DNA of 64,000 bases, from positions 1,054,001 to 1,118,000 of the forward strand of contig NZ_VCMZ01000001.1 in assembly GCF_006352475.1 (NCBI RefSeq), written 5' to 3'. Made by a program: the position numbers and the translations under genes. Numbering within the stretch: the first letter of the stretch is position 1; each line of letters starts with the position of its first letter. The notes beneath the pieces are model-generated. The model worked only from the letters and a program-made list of their open reading frames with translations. It had not been told where the DNA came from and did no database searches. This stretch comes from Acinetobacter pullicarnis (GTDB taxonomy: Bacteria; Pseudomonadota; Gammaproteobacteria; Pseudomonadales; Moraxellaceae). Below, one piece after another: positions 1 through 8,795 of the stretch.

Positions 1-270
1 GATAACTTATGGCGCTATACCCAAGAGCTGTTTGCCTTGACCGATGCTGAAAAACAATTGGTGGCTGAAGGCGTGATTCCCGATGTGGAAGCGCTGAAAG
101 CAACATGGAGCAGCAATGTTGAAGCGGAACTCAGCCGTTTTGAGTTGACTATTCCAGCACTTGGTGCTTATCGCAGTGGTGCCAAACAAGGGCTGCATAC
201 CGAGCATTTGGGCTTTATTTTGGCAGAGCTTCAGTATATCCAACGTTCATACCCCAATATGACGTGGTAA
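1..270 (+). CDS. paaC: PaaC, C-terminal part (phenylacetyl-CoA 1,2-epoxidase structural subunit)
   Basis: The reading frame is open from the first base and ends at the TAA before 271, so only about the last 89 residues are present. The tail (motif GLHTEHLGFILAELQYIQRSYP) is typical of the PaaC ferritin-like helical subunit, which pairs with the catalytic subunit PaaA in the PaaABCE multicomponent monooxygenase that epoxidises phenylacetyl-CoA. The next genes are paaD, paaE, paaF, paaG, paaH, paaJ and paaK, the standard paa order, which supports the call. The 5' end lies outside the window. Confidence 0.9.
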   Translation, partial: DNLWRYTQELFALTDAEKQLVAEGVIPDVEALKATWSSNVEAELSRFELTIPALGAYRSGAKQGLHTEHLGFILAELQYIQRSYPNMTW

Positions 271-305
271 TTCAATCCTAAGCAGCATCACAGGGAGTGG
301 GCAGC

Positions 306-806
306 ATGAAATTAATTCGACATTGTTTAGATGAATGTTGGGATATTTTGGCAGACGTGTCTGATCCAGAAATCCCAGTTTTGTCTGTGCTCGACTTGGG
401 CATGATTCGCGGTGTGGATTTAAATGAAAATGACGAACTGATTGTGCGTCTCACGCCAACCTATAGCGGCTGTCCAGCCACAGACCTATTAACCACAGAA
501 ATCACTCAAGCCCTAGAAGCCAAAGGCTTTAGCCCAGTGAAAGTGGTGGTGGATCTGTCTGAAGCATGGACCACGGACTGGATGAGTGCTGCAGGCAAAG
601 TTAAGTTACAACAATATGGCATTGCACCACCACAAGGTGAAGCACATAACTGCGGTACCCATGTGGCTTTGGTTGATGGCATTGCCTGTCCACACTGCCA
701 CAGTACCGACACCAAACTATTAAGCGAATTTAGTTCTACAGCCTGTAAAGCTTTATATCAATGCCGCGACTGTTTAGAGCCATTCGATTATTTCAAATGT
801 ATTTAA
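306..806 (+). CDS. paaD: PaaD, phenylacetate oxygenase maturation protein
   Basis: About 166 residues. The N-terminal part is a MIP18/DUF59 domain (SDPEIPVLSVLDLGMIRGV) and the C-terminus is a zinc-ribbon-like module with two Cys pairs (CPHC and CRDC). PaaD is needed for the phenylacetyl-CoA epoxidase, probably for Fe-S cluster assembly in PaaE. The ATG at 306 has GGGAG eight bases upstream. An in-frame GTG at 297 lies inside that ribosome binding site and is less likely. It sits 35 bp after paaC and 34 bp before paaE, in one operon. Confidence 0.9.
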   Translation: MKLIRHCLDECWDILADVSDPEIPVLSVLDLGMIRGVDLNENDELIVRLTPTYSGCPATDLLTTEITQALEAKGFSPVKVVVDLSEAWTTDWMSAAGKVKLQQYGIAPPQGEAHNCGTHVALVDGIACPHCHSTDTKLLSEFSSTACKALYQCRDCLEPFDYFKCI

Positions 807-840
807 ACCGCATTTGAGCAATCGAAAAAAGGAATTTCAC

Positions 841-1899
841 ATGAGTCAATTTGTACCATTAACCATAAAATCAATCAGTGCCCAGACCGATCGTGCCATT
901 TGTATCGCCTTTGAGCTGGCACCAGAACAGCGTTCAAGCTTTGCATATCAGCCAGGCCAGCATTTGACCATTCGCCATATCAGCGCAGGCGAAGAATTGC
1001 GTCGTTGCTATTCAATTTGCAGCGATGTGCAAGAAGACATGAGTATTGCGATTAAGCAAATTGAGCAAGGTCAGTTTTCAACTTGGGCCAATGACAACCT
1101 AAAAGCGGGTGATGTGCTTGAAGTAATGCCACCACAAGGTGTGTTCTTTCAAAAAGCCGCCAAAACCGGTGGTAAAAGTTATTTAGGTTTTGCGGCAGGC
1201 AGTGGCATTACCCCAATTTTATCGATTGTAAAATCGGTGCTCTTACAACAAGATGATGCGCGTTTTACTTTGATTTATGGCAATCGCACATGGAAGCAAA
1301 CCATGTTCGCTGAACAGATCATGGATTTAAAAGATCGCTTTAAAGAGCGTTTTCAACTGATCAATGTATTCTCGCGTGAAATGAATGACAGCCCATTGTT
1401 TAATGGCCGTATTGATGCCGAGAAACTCCAGTTGCTTTATCAAAATGGTTTGATTACCCAAGACATCGATCATTGTTTTGCCTGTGGTCCAGAAGAAATG
1501 ATGGAAGCAGTTGAAACGGTATTGCCCGCACTGGGGATTGAACGTCATAAAATTCACACGGAACGCTTCAATACTGGGCCTGTGGTTAAAGCCACTGCTG
1601 CGCAAATTGCGCAACGTTCGGATGAGTTGGTGCATGTACTGCTTGATGGTCGTGAACTTTTGGTTGAAGTCTCAAAAGAAGATGACAGCATTTTAGATGC
1701 CGCTTTACGTGCAGGTGCGGATTTGCCTTATGCCTGTAAAGGTGGGGTATGTGCGACTTGTAAATGTAAGGTGCTTGAAGGTGAAGTGGAAATGGCGATC
1801 AACTACAGTTTAGAAGCCGAAGAATTGGCCAAAGGCTATGTGTTGAGCTGCCAAGCACGCCCAGTCACCGCCAATGTTCGTTTAAGTTTTGATGAGTAG
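841..1899 (+). CDS. paaE: PaaE, phenylacetyl-CoA epoxidase reductase subunit
   Basis: About 352 residues. The N-terminal half is a ferredoxin-NADP reductase module: RRCYSICS for FAD binding, GFAAGSGITP for the nucleotide and a CGPEEMM motif. The C-terminal quarter is a plant-type 2Fe-2S ferredoxin with CKGGVCATCKC and a more distal Cys (LSCQA). This layout is that of PaaE, which passes NAD(P)H electrons to PaaA. The ATG at 841 follows AAGGA; an upstream TTG in frame at 814 has no ribosome binding site. A repeat-bearing gap of about 115 bp separates it from paaF. Confidence 0.92.
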   Translation: MSQFVPLTIKSISAQTDRAICIAFELAPEQRSSFAYQPGQHLTIRHISAGEELRRCYSICSDVQEDMSIAIKQIEQGQFSTWANDNLKAGDVLEVMPPQGVFFQKAAKTGGKSYLGFAAGSGITPILSIVKSVLLQQDDARFTLIYGNRTWKQTMFAEQIMDLKDRFKERFQLINVFSREMNDSPLFNGRIDAEKLQLLYQNGLITQDIDHCFACGPEEMMEAVETVLPALGIERHKIHTERFNTGPVVKATAAQIAQRSDELVHVLLDGRELLVEVSKEDDSILDAALRAGADLPYACKGGVCATCKCKVLEGEVEMAINYSLEAEELAKGYVLSCQARPVTANVRLSFDE

Positions 1900-1901
1900 C
1901 A

Positions 1902-1978
1902 GTAACAGACCCGTAAGCGAACAGTAAGAGCGTCGTAAGAGAAGAGTAAGAGAGCAGTAACATAACTGTAAAACCATA
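1902..1978. repeat. Seven degenerate 11-bp direct repeats beginning GTAA
   Basis: GTAA occurs at 1902, 1913, 1924, 1935, 1946, 1957 and 1968, exactly 11 bp apart each time, in the spacer between paaE and paaF. The seven bases after each GTAA vary, although the fourth and fifth units (GTAAGAGAAGA, GTAAGAGAGCA) are close to each other. Because 11 is not a multiple of three, the TAA in each unit puts stop codons in all three frames. It could be a decayed minisatellite, or a helically phased protein site or mRNA-processing spacer. The function is unknown. Confidence 0.75.
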
Positions 1979-2015
1979 AGTCATAAGGATGACTTGAGTC
2001 ACAAGGACGATGCAG

Positions 2016-2786
2016 ATGGACTATATACGCAGCAGTAGCAACGATGCAGGCGTGGTGTTGATTGAATTAAATCGCCCCGAAAAGCGCAATGCACTCAACA
2101 ATGCCACCTTAAAACAATTGGCGGATTTGCTGAGTGAGATTGAGCAAGACCCTGCATTACGCGTCGTGGTATTAACTGGAAATGTGCAATGTTTTGCGGC
2201 CGGTGCCGATTTAAATGAATTGGCGCAAATGGATGCGGTCAGCTTGCAACAAGATCCGCGTCCATTGTTGTGGAAACGCATCGATGAATTTTCCAAACCA
2301 TTGATCATGGCTGTCAATGGCTATGCTTTGGGAGCTGGCTTCGAACTGGCACTGCATGCCGATATCGTGCTTTGTGGTGAAAATGCACAGTTTGCCTTGC
2401 CTGAAATTGGCTTGGGCATGTTACCGGGCGCAGGCGGAACGCAGCGTTTAGCCCGCTTGGTGGGCACACAACTGTGTATGCGTTGGGCGATGACCGGGCA
2501 AATGATTTCAGCGCGCGTGGCATTGCAGCATGGCATTGTCAGTCAAGTCTGTCCGAGCGATTTAACCGTACAATATGCGCAAGATTTGGCAAACAGTATT
2601 GCCAAGCAAGCGCCACTGGCCATTCGTGCCATCAAACAATCCTTAAAAAGTATTCATGAAGTCACGCTCAGCCAAGGCCTAAAAATGGAGCGTCAGCATT
2701 TTGTCTGGTTGGCCGCCACACAAGACCGTAACGAAGGCATTCAAGCTTTTTTAGAAAAAAGAAAACCGCAATTTAGAGGTGTGTAA
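2016..2786 (+). CDS. paaF: PaaF, 2,3-dehydroadipyl-CoA hydratase (enoyl-CoA hydratase family)
   Basis: About 256 residues of crotonase fold. Visible motifs are FAAGADLNEL (oxyanion hole), NGYALGAGFELALHADIV and the catalytic region LPEIGLGMLPGAGGTQRL, with the two Glu residues expected of an active hydratase. It hydrates 2,3-dehydroadipyl-CoA in the lower paa pathway. The ATG at 2016 is preceded by AAGGA at a good distance; the ATG at 2010 lies too close to it. Its stop codon overlaps the paaG start by one base, so the two are probably translationally coupled. Confidence 0.9.
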   Translation: MDYIRSSSNDAGVVLIELNRPEKRNALNNATLKQLADLLSEIEQDPALRVVVLTGNVQCFAAGADLNELAQMDAVSLQQDPRPLLWKRIDEFSKPLIMAVNGYALGAGFELALHADIVLCGENAQFALPEIGLGMLPGAGGTQRLARLVGTQLCMRWAMTGQMISARVALQHGIVSQVCPSDLTVQYAQDLANSIAKQAPLAIRAIKQSLKSIHEVTLSQGLKMERQHFVWLAATQDRNEGIQAFLEKRKPQFRGV

Positions 2787-3577
2787 TGGACGACCAAACC
2801 ATACGTGTAGATGTTCGCAATGCAGTCGGATACTTGACTTTTAACCGTCCGAAACAACTCAATAGTTTTAATGAAATCATGCATCAAGCTGTGGCACAGA
2901 CCTTAAAAGCGTGGTCTAAAGACCCTGCGATTCGTGCGGTGGTGATTAGCGGTGAAGGCCGTGGTTTCTGTGCAGGACAAGACCTAAATGATCGTGTGGT
3001 TGATCCAAACTCAGCCTCACCAGACTTGGGTCTATCGATTGAAAAATATTATAACCCGATGATCAAAATGATCACCGAAATGCCAAAGCCTGTGATCTGC
3101 GCAGTGAATGGTGTTGCCGCAGGTGCAGGTGCCAACATTGCCTTGGCCTGTGACATCGTGATTGCAGCCAAGTCAGCCAGTTTTATCCAAGCCTTTTGTC
3201 GTTTGGGTTTGGTGCCAGACTCTGGTGGGACCTGGATTTTACCGCGTTTGGTTGGTCGTGCGCAGGCGATGGGCTTGGCAATGTTGGGCGATAAAATTCC
3301 CGCAGAGCGTGCGGTGCAATTGGGTATGATTTGGCAAGTGGTCGAAGATGATCAATTGAGCACCGAAGCTGAAAAGTTGGCAGAGCATTTGGCTAAGCAA
3401 CCGACTTATGGGTTGTCTTTGATTAAAAAAGCCATTCATGCCGCAGCAGACAATAGCTTAGATGAACAATTAATACTGGAGCGTGATCTACAGCGTTTAG
3501 CGGGTCGTTCCAGTGATTATCGTGAAGGTGTACAAGCCTTTATGCAAAAACGTACCCCTGAATACACAGGATGTTAA
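2786..3577 (+). CDS. paaG: PaaG, 1,2-epoxyphenylacetyl-CoA isomerase
   Basis: 263 residues, crotonase family. FCAGQDLNDRVVD and NGVAAGAGANIALACDIV are typical of PaaG. The catalytic region reads CRLGLVPDSGGTWILPRLVG, where the glutamates of hydratases are replaced, with Asp in the LVPDSGG motif. PaaG isomerises the ring epoxide to the oxepin-CoA and also shifts the double bond later in the pathway. It overlaps paaF by one base (TAATG), and the following paaH starts within a few bases of its stop codon. Confidence 0.92.
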   Translation: MDDQTIRVDVRNAVGYLTFNRPKQLNSFNEIMHQAVAQTLKAWSKDPAIRAVVISGEGRGFCAGQDLNDRVVDPNSASPDLGLSIEKYYNPMIKMITEMPKPVICAVNGVAAGAGANIALACDIVIAAKSASFIQAFCRLGLVPDSGGTWILPRLVGRAQAMGLAMLGDKIPAERAVQLGMIWQVVEDDQLSTEAEKLAEHLAKQPTYGLSLIKKAIHAAADNSLDEQLILERDLQRLAGRSSDYREGVQAFMQKRTPEYTGC

Positions 3578-3579
3578 GC

Positions 3580-5223
3580 ATGCAAGCAATCGACTTTTCA
3601 CAGGCCAAAGTGGCGGTGATCGGTGCAGGCACCATGGGCATTGGCATTGCGCAATTGGCAGCCATGCATGGGCATGCCACCGCATTATTCGATTTAGATC
3701 GCAGCAAGTCTGAACAAGCCGTGGCCCAGTTGACCGAGCAGTTAGCCAAACGCGTCGCTGCCGGTAAAATGACGGCGGAACTGCGTGATCTGACTTTGGC
3801 GAATTTGAGCATCACAGCTGACATTCAGCAATTGGCAGATCGTGATCTGATCGTTGAAGCGATTGTTGAAAATAAAGCGGTGAAGCAGCAACTGTTTCAG
3901 CAATTGGCAGCAATATGCGCGAGCAACTGTGTATTTGCATCGAATACCTCTTCGATTTCAATTACCGCGATTGCTGCGGAAGTGCCACAGCCTGAACGGG
4001 TGATCGGCCTGCATTTCTTTAATCCAGCACCAGTGATGAAGCTGGTGGAAATTATTCGTGGATTAAAGTCGAGTGATGCGATTGCACAAGGTTTGTTAAG
4101 CTTGATGCAGGGCTGGAATAAAGTGGCAGTACTGGCCAAATCGACCCCTGGTTTTATTGTGAATCGGGTCGCGCGTCCCTATTATGCCGAAGCTTTTCGT
4201 GCGCTACAGGAACATGCCACCCAGACCGCAGAACTTGATTTTATTCTGCGTGAATGTGGTCGCTTTGCCATGGGACCATGTGAACTCACCGATTTAATTG
4301 GTCAAGATATCAATTTCTCAGTGACGCAAAGTGTTTACCAAGAATTTTTTTATGAGCCGCGCTATCGTCCATCACTGGTACAAAAAGAGTTGGTCGATGC
4401 AGGCAGCCTCGGCCGTAAATCGGGTCAAGGTTTTTATGACTATAGCACTGCGGTGCGTCAACCTGAGTATCAGCTAGAAAGCGTTGAAGCGGTTGAAGTG
4501 CTGAACCTTGCTCAATTACAGCTTGATATCTCTGGACTCTCAGACTGTTTACAGGGATTAAAGCAACGTATTTTGGACTGTCCTGCTTTGGTGGCACAGT
4601 TAAGTACAGACAGCATTGCGTCCTCTGCGACGGCTTCCGACCATGCAGACAAGCATGCAACGAATACGCTGATAACAAATCAAATCCGTATTGATGATAT
4701 TGACTTACGTTTAACTCAAGGGGATTCAGTCGATCTGGATCACAATCAAGCCAAAGTGGTGTTGATGGACTGGCATGGTGATTGGCAGCAAGCCAAAGCC
4801 GTAGTGTTGGTAGCATCGGTGGCTTGTAATGATGCAGACTGCGCAAAAGTGAACAGTGTGTTTCAAGCCCTCAATGTGGTCGTCATTTGGACTCAAGACC
4901 ATCCGGGCTTATATGCCATGCGCAGCATTGCAATGTTGGTCAATGAAGCCAGTGAGGCGGTGTTGCATCAAATTGCCACAGCCGAAGACATTGATTTGGC
5001 GATGAAATATGGCGTGAACTATCCCAAAGGGCCATTCCAGTGGGCAGATCAATTGGGGTATGCCACGATTTTAACCGTATTGAATAACTTGTATCGCATC
5101 TATGCGGAAGAACGTTATCGCCCGAGTTTATATCTACAGAAACAAGCCGCACTTGAGCAGGGTATGGCTTCACAAAACATCGCACTGCAAAGCTTGCAGG
5201 CGCAGCAGGCAAGCCAAGGATGA
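3580..5223 (+). CDS. paaH: PaaH, 3-hydroxyadipyl-CoA dehydrogenase (long form)
   Basis: About 547 residues. The N-terminal Rossmann domain has GAGTMGIGIAQLA. The catalytic His lies in GLHFFNPAPVMKLVE, and a first 3HCDH C-terminal domain follows (GPCELTDLIGQD). A second C-terminal-type domain ends the protein (AEDIDLAMKYGVNYPKGPFQWADQLG). The linker between the domains (roughly residues 290-420) is poorly conserved. It oxidises 3-hydroxyadipyl-CoA with NAD. An alternative ATG at 3571 overlaps paaG but lies too close to its CAGG ribosome binding site. I know the E. coli protein to be shorter, about 475 residues. Confidence 0.88.
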   Translation: MQAIDFSQAKVAVIGAGTMGIGIAQLAAMHGHATALFDLDRSKSEQAVAQLTEQLAKRVAAGKMTAELRDLTLANLSITADIQQLADRDLIVEAIVENKAVKQQLFQQLAAICASNCVFASNTSSISITAIAAEVPQPERVIGLHFFNPAPVMKLVEIIRGLKSSDAIAQGLLSLMQGWNKVAVLAKSTPGFIVNRVARPYYAEAFRALQEHATQTAELDFILRECGRFAMGPCELTDLIGQDINFSVTQSVYQEFFYEPRYRPSLVQKELVDAGSLGRKSGQGFYDYSTAVRQPEYQLESVEAVEVLNLAQLQLDISGLSDCLQGLKQRILDCPALVAQLSTDSIASSATASDHADKHATNTLITNQIRIDDIDLRLTQGDSVDLDHNQAKVVLMDWHGDWQQAKAVVLVASVACNDADCAKVNSVFQALNVVVIWTQDHPGLYAMRSIAMLVNEASEAVLHQIATAEDIDLAMKYGVNYPKGPFQWADQLGYATILTVLNNLYRIYAEERYRPSLYLQKQAALEQGMASQNIALQSLQAQQASQG

Positions 5224-5228
5224 AGAAC

Positions 5229-6440
5229 ATGGAACAGGTTTTTATTTGTGATGCAATTCGTACGCCAATCGGCCGTTATGCCGGTGCACTCAGCGGGATT
5301 CGTCCTGATGATTTGGCTGCCTTGCCGATACAATATTTAAAAAATAAACATCCCGATTTAGCGTGGGATCAGCTAGATGAAGTGATTTTCGGTTGTGCTA
5401 ACCAAGCCGGTGAAGACAACCGTAATGTTGCGCGTATGGCAACTTTGCTGGCTGGGCTACCCGAATCTGTACCTGCGATTACTTTAAATCGACTGTGTGC
5501 TTCAGGGCTTGATGCCATTGGTTTTGCCGCACGTAGTATTAAAGCGGGTGAAGCACAGTTTGTTTTGGCTGGTGGGGTTGAGTCGATGAGCCGCGCACCC
5601 TATGTGCAGTCCAAGCCGACCAGTGCTTTTTCACGCGCACCAGAAATTTTTGATACCACCATAGGTTGGCGTTTTATCAATCCAAAATTCAAAGCCAATT
5701 TTGGGGTGGACAGCATGCCAGAAACGGCTGAACATGTTGCTGAAAAATATCAGATTAACCGTGCTGATCAAGATTTATTCGCCTATCGCAGTCAACAAAA
5801 AACCGCACAAGCCCAGCAAAATGGCATTTTTGATATTGAAATTATGCCCGTTGAGGTCGCAGGACCGAAAAAAACCACGCGTATTTTTGATCAAGATGAA
5901 CATCCACGTGCAGATACCACTTTGGCAGCCCTTTCAGCCTTAAAAACACCGTTCCGTCGTGAAGGGGGCAGTGTTACCGCAGGCAATGCTTCGGGTGTCA
6001 ATGATGCCGCAGCCTGTGTAATGCTGGCCAATGCTGCCTTTGTGGCTGAACAGGGTTTAACCCCAATGGCCAAAATCTTGGGCATTGCCAGTGCGGGTGT
6101 TGAAGCCAAGTATATGGGCATTGGACCAGTGCCTGCGGTGGAAAAAGTTTTGGCGCAGACAGGCCTCAGCCTCGATCAAATCGATGTTATTGAATTAAAT
6201 GAAGCTTTTGCAGCACAGTCACTTGCAGTAATGCGTGGTTTAGGTTTAAAAGATGATGACCCACGGGTGAATCCCAATGGCGGTGCGATTGCCTTAGGTC
6301 ATCCTTTAGGTATGAGTGGGACGCGTTTGGTGATCACTGCCATGCATGAATTAAAAAGAAACAATGGGAAATACGCGCTCTGCACCATGTGTGTAGGTGT
6401 TGGACAAGGTGTTGCACTAATTTTAGAAAATGTGGGCTGA
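5229..6440 (+). CDS. paaJ: PaaJ, 3-oxoadipyl-CoA thiolase
   Basis: About 403 residues, thiolase family. The nucleophilic Cys90 is in NRLCASGLDAIG, the catalytic His in NPNGGAIALGHPLGMSGTR, and the second Cys in ALCTMCVGVGQG. It cleaves 3-oxoadipyl-CoA to succinyl-CoA and acetyl-CoA and, in the paa pathway, also the 3-oxo-5,6-dehydrosuberyl-CoA intermediate. The ATG at 5229 has AAGGA eight bases upstream; the ATG at 5220 falls on that site. The sequence is also very like PcaF, but the location in the paa operon makes PaaJ the better name. Confidence 0.9.
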   Translation: MEQVFICDAIRTPIGRYAGALSGIRPDDLAALPIQYLKNKHPDLAWDQLDEVIFGCANQAGEDNRNVARMATLLAGLPESVPAITLNRLCASGLDAIGFAARSIKAGEAQFVLAGGVESMSRAPYVQSKPTSAFSRAPEIFDTTIGWRFINPKFKANFGVDSMPETAEHVAEKYQINRADQDLFAYRSQQKTAQAQQNGIFDIEIMPVEVAGPKKTTRIFDQDEHPRADTTLAALSALKTPFRREGGSVTAGNASGVNDAAACVMLANAAFVAEQGLTPMAKILGIASAGVEAKYMGIGPVPAVEKVLAQTGLSLDQIDVIELNEAFAAQSLAVMRGLGLKDDDPRVNPNGGAIALGHPLGMSGTRLVITAMHELKRNNGKYALCTMCVGVGQGVALILENVG

Positions 6441-6460
6441 GCATAGTCTGTAGTTGATTT

Positions 6461-6479
6461 AACAGTCAGGACGACTGTT
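6461..6479 (+). promoter_or_regulatory. Short hairpin in the paaJ-paaK spacer
   Basis: AACAGTC and GACTGTT form a 7-bp stem around AGGAC, just before the paaK ribosome binding site AAGGAG. No T-run follows, so it is not an intrinsic terminator. It may affect mRNA stability or paaK translation. Confidence 0.3.
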
Positions 6480-6494
6480 CAAGGAGTTGAGAAC

Positions 6495-7787
6495 ATGAAT
6501 AATAATGCATTAGAAAGCATTGAAAAAGCATCGATAGACGAGCTACGTAGCCTGCAATTACAACGTATGAAGCAAACGCTGCAACATGCTTATCAAAATA
6601 GCCCAGTCTATAAAAAGAAATTTGATGACGCAGGAGTACATCCTGAAGATTTAAAATCTTTGGATGATTTAGCGAAGTTTCCATTCACCACCAAAAGTGA
6701 TTTAAGAGATAACTACCCCTTTAATATGTTTGCAGTACCGCAAGAAAAAATCGTGCGGGTTCATGCATCTTCGGGCACCACAGGTCAGCCGACTGTGGTG
6801 GGTTACACCCAAAAAGACATCGATACTTGGGCGGATATGGTGGCGCGTTCATTGCGTGCAGCGGGTTTGACCAACAAAGATATTATCCAAGTTTCCTATG
6901 GCTACGGTTTATTTACCGGTGGCTTGGGGGCGCATTATGGGGTAGAGCGTCTTGGTGCAACGGTGATTCCGATGTCAGGTGGACAAACCGACCGTCAAGC
7001 ACAGTTGATTCATGACTTTAAACCGACTGCATTGATGGTGACGCCATCCTATTGCTTTAATATTATTGAAGCTTTAGAAGAAAAGTTTGGCACAGCCAAA
7101 GACTGTTCGATTAAAACCGGTGTGTTTGGTGCAGAGCCGTGGACCAATGAAATGCGCCGTGAAATTGAAGAGCGTATGGGTATTGATGCTTTAGATATTT
7201 ATGGTTTGTCTGAAGTGATGGGCCCCGGTGTGGCGATGGAATGTCTGGAAAGCAAAGACGGTCCAACCATTTGGGAAGATCATTTCTATCCTGAAATTAT
7301 CAATCCAGATACAGGTGAAGTTTTGGCGGATGGTGAGTTGGGTGAATTGGTATTTACCACGATTACCAAAGAAGGCATGCCGGTGATTCGTTATCGTACC
7401 CGTGATTTAACCCGTTTATTGCCAGGCACTGCACGTACGATGCGCCGTATGGACAAGATCATGGGCCGCAGTGATGATATGATGATTATCCGTGGTGTAA
7501 ATGTGTTCCCATCTCAATTGGAAGAACAGATTTTAACCGTTCCGGGGCTGATTCCAAATTATCAGATTCATATTTGCAAGAAAGGGCATATGGATGCATT
7601 GCATATTCGCACAGAAATGCAGCAAAATATGCCTGCAACTATGGGCCCGCAATTGGCGCAACAATTGAAAACCCGTATTAAAACCATGGTGGGTATTAGT
7701 GTTTCTGTCGAGGTGTTGGGTGCTGGTTCACTCCCGCGCTCAGAAGGCAAAGCACAACGTGTTTTTGATCTTCGACAGTCCGCATAG
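6495..7787 (+). CDS. paaK: PaaK, phenylacetate-CoA ligase
   Basis: 430 residues of the ANL adenylating family, the usual PaaK length. The P-loop-like motif HASSGTTGQPTVVGYT lies near residue 90. YGLSEVMGPGVAMECLE and RYRTRDLTRLLPG follow, and a small C-terminal domain carries the hinge (MGRSDDMMIIRGVNVFPSQLEE). It makes phenylacetyl-CoA from phenylacetate, ATP and CoA, the first step of the pathway. The start follows CAAGGAGTTGAGAAC. It is the last gene of the catabolic operon here, with a stem-loop after it and then paaX. Confidence 0.94.
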   Translation: MNNNALESIEKASIDELRSLQLQRMKQTLQHAYQNSPVYKKKFDDAGVHPEDLKSLDDLAKFPFTTKSDLRDNYPFNMFAVPQEKIVRVHASSGTTGQPTVVGYTQKDIDTWADMVARSLRAAGLTNKDIIQVSYGYGLFTGGLGAHYGVERLGATVIPMSGGQTDRQAQLIHDFKPTALMVTPSYCFNIIEALEEKFGTAKDCSIKTGVFGAEPWTNEMRREIEERMGIDALDIYGLSEVMGPGVAMECLESKDGPTIWEDHFYPEIINPDTGEVLADGELGELVFTTITKEGMPVIRYRTRDLTRLLPGTARTMRRMDKIMGRSDDMMIIRGVNVFPSQLEEQILTVPGLIPNYQIHICKKGHMDALHIRTEMQQNMPATMGPQLAQQLKTRIKTMVGISVSVEVLGAGSLPRSEGKAQRVFDLRQSA

Positions 7788-7796
7788 AACTCCTTG

Positions 7797-7824
7797 AGAA
7801 GATTGATCAAAAGGTCAATCTTCT
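7797..7824 (+). terminator. Stem-loop after paaK
   Basis: AGAAGATTGA (7797-7806) pairs perfectly with TCAATCTTCT (7815-7824) around an 8-base loop, 10 bp downstream of the paaK stop and 28 bp before paaX. The 3' tail is only moderately T-rich, so termination may be partial. A PaaX operator role cannot be excluded. Confidence 0.45.
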
Positions 7825-7851
7825 TGCTTCATAAGGTATAAATTAAACGTA

Positions 7852-8790
7852 ATGAACGCGAAGCTTAAGCAAGTTATTGACGATTTTGTTCAACATGAAT
7901 CACTCAGTGGCACGTCACTGATCATGACCATTTTTGGTGACTGTATTTTTCACCGGGGTGGCATTATCAGTTTGGCCAGTTTGATTCAATTGATGGATGT
8001 GTTTGGATTTAATGAGCGTTCAGTACGTACCGCGGTCTTTCGTTTGGTGCAAAATGGTTGGCTCAGTTCAGAGAAAATCGGACGTACCAGTTATTATCGA
8101 ATTACTGAAAATAGCCGCCAGCGTTTTGTGCAAGCCGACTATAAAATTTATAGCTTGAGTCAGTCGGAATGGAATAAAAAATGGGACTTGGTCTTACTGA
8201 GTTCTGCCGAGCTTGAAAATAAAATTAGCTTGAAAAAAGAATTGGAATGGTTGGGCTTTGCCAATATCGCCACCAATGTGATGGCCTATCCAGGCTGTGA
8301 CCAGGTCAAATTGCAAAACTTATTATTCAATCTACAAATGACTGATCAAGTGGTCATTTTCAAAGCGGAAACGCTGCAGTTTTGGCAAGATTCCTATGCC
8401 ACCATTCAACGAATGGTTGAAATTAATTGGCCAATCCAAGACTTACATGCACGTTATGAAACATTTATTGGTGATTTCAGAGAAATTCTCAACTTAATTG
8501 AAGCCGATGAGCAGCTTGATGCGGTACAGGCATTTCAGGTGAGGATTTTATTAATTCATCAATACCGTCGTATTTTATTAAAAGATCCCAATCTACCGTT
8601 TGAATTGTTGCCACCGAATTGGCTGTCGCTTACAGCGCGTAATCTCAGCAGTAATATCTATCAAGCAGTGTGTGCGATTGGCGATGAGTTTTTCTTTGAA
8701 ATTGCCCGCACTTCCGAAGGCTCCATGCCACCCGCACACCCACAGTTTTTCAAACGCTTTGGTGGCTTAAAAATGGAAGCGTTGGGTTAG
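7852..8790 (+). CDS. paaX: PaaX, phenylacetyl-CoA-responsive repressor
   Basis: 312 residues, the usual PaaX length. The N-terminal winged-helix region reads GDCIFHRGGIISLASLIQLMDVFGFNERSVRTAVFRLVQNGWL, a strong family signature. The C-terminal ligand domain includes the PaaX-C region with FRRI-like DLHARYETF. PaaX represses paa promoters and is released by phenylacetyl-CoA. It follows paaK in the same direction and precedes paaY, as in other gammaproteobacteria, although a 630-bp repeat-filled spacer now separates it from paaY. Confidence 0.93.
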   Translation: MNAKLKQVIDDFVQHESLSGTSLIMTIFGDCIFHRGGIISLASLIQLMDVFGFNERSVRTAVFRLVQNGWLSSEKIGRTSYYRITENSRQRFVQADYKIYSLSQSEWNKKWDLVLLSSAELENKISLKKELEWLGFANIATNVMAYPGCDQVKLQNLLFNLQMTDQVVIFKAETLQFWQDSYATIQRMVEINWPIQDLHARYETFIGDFREILNLIEADEQLDAVQAFQVRILLIHQYRRILLKDPNLPFELLPPNWLSLTARNLSSNIYQAVCAIGDEFFFEIARTSEGSMPPAHPQFFKRFGGLKMEALG

Positions 8791-8795
8791 AGAAA

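Noticed and set aside
4310..4846. 178-codon frame antisense to paaH
   Set aside because: It is opposite a strongly conserved coding gene, and its composition follows the codon positions of paaH.
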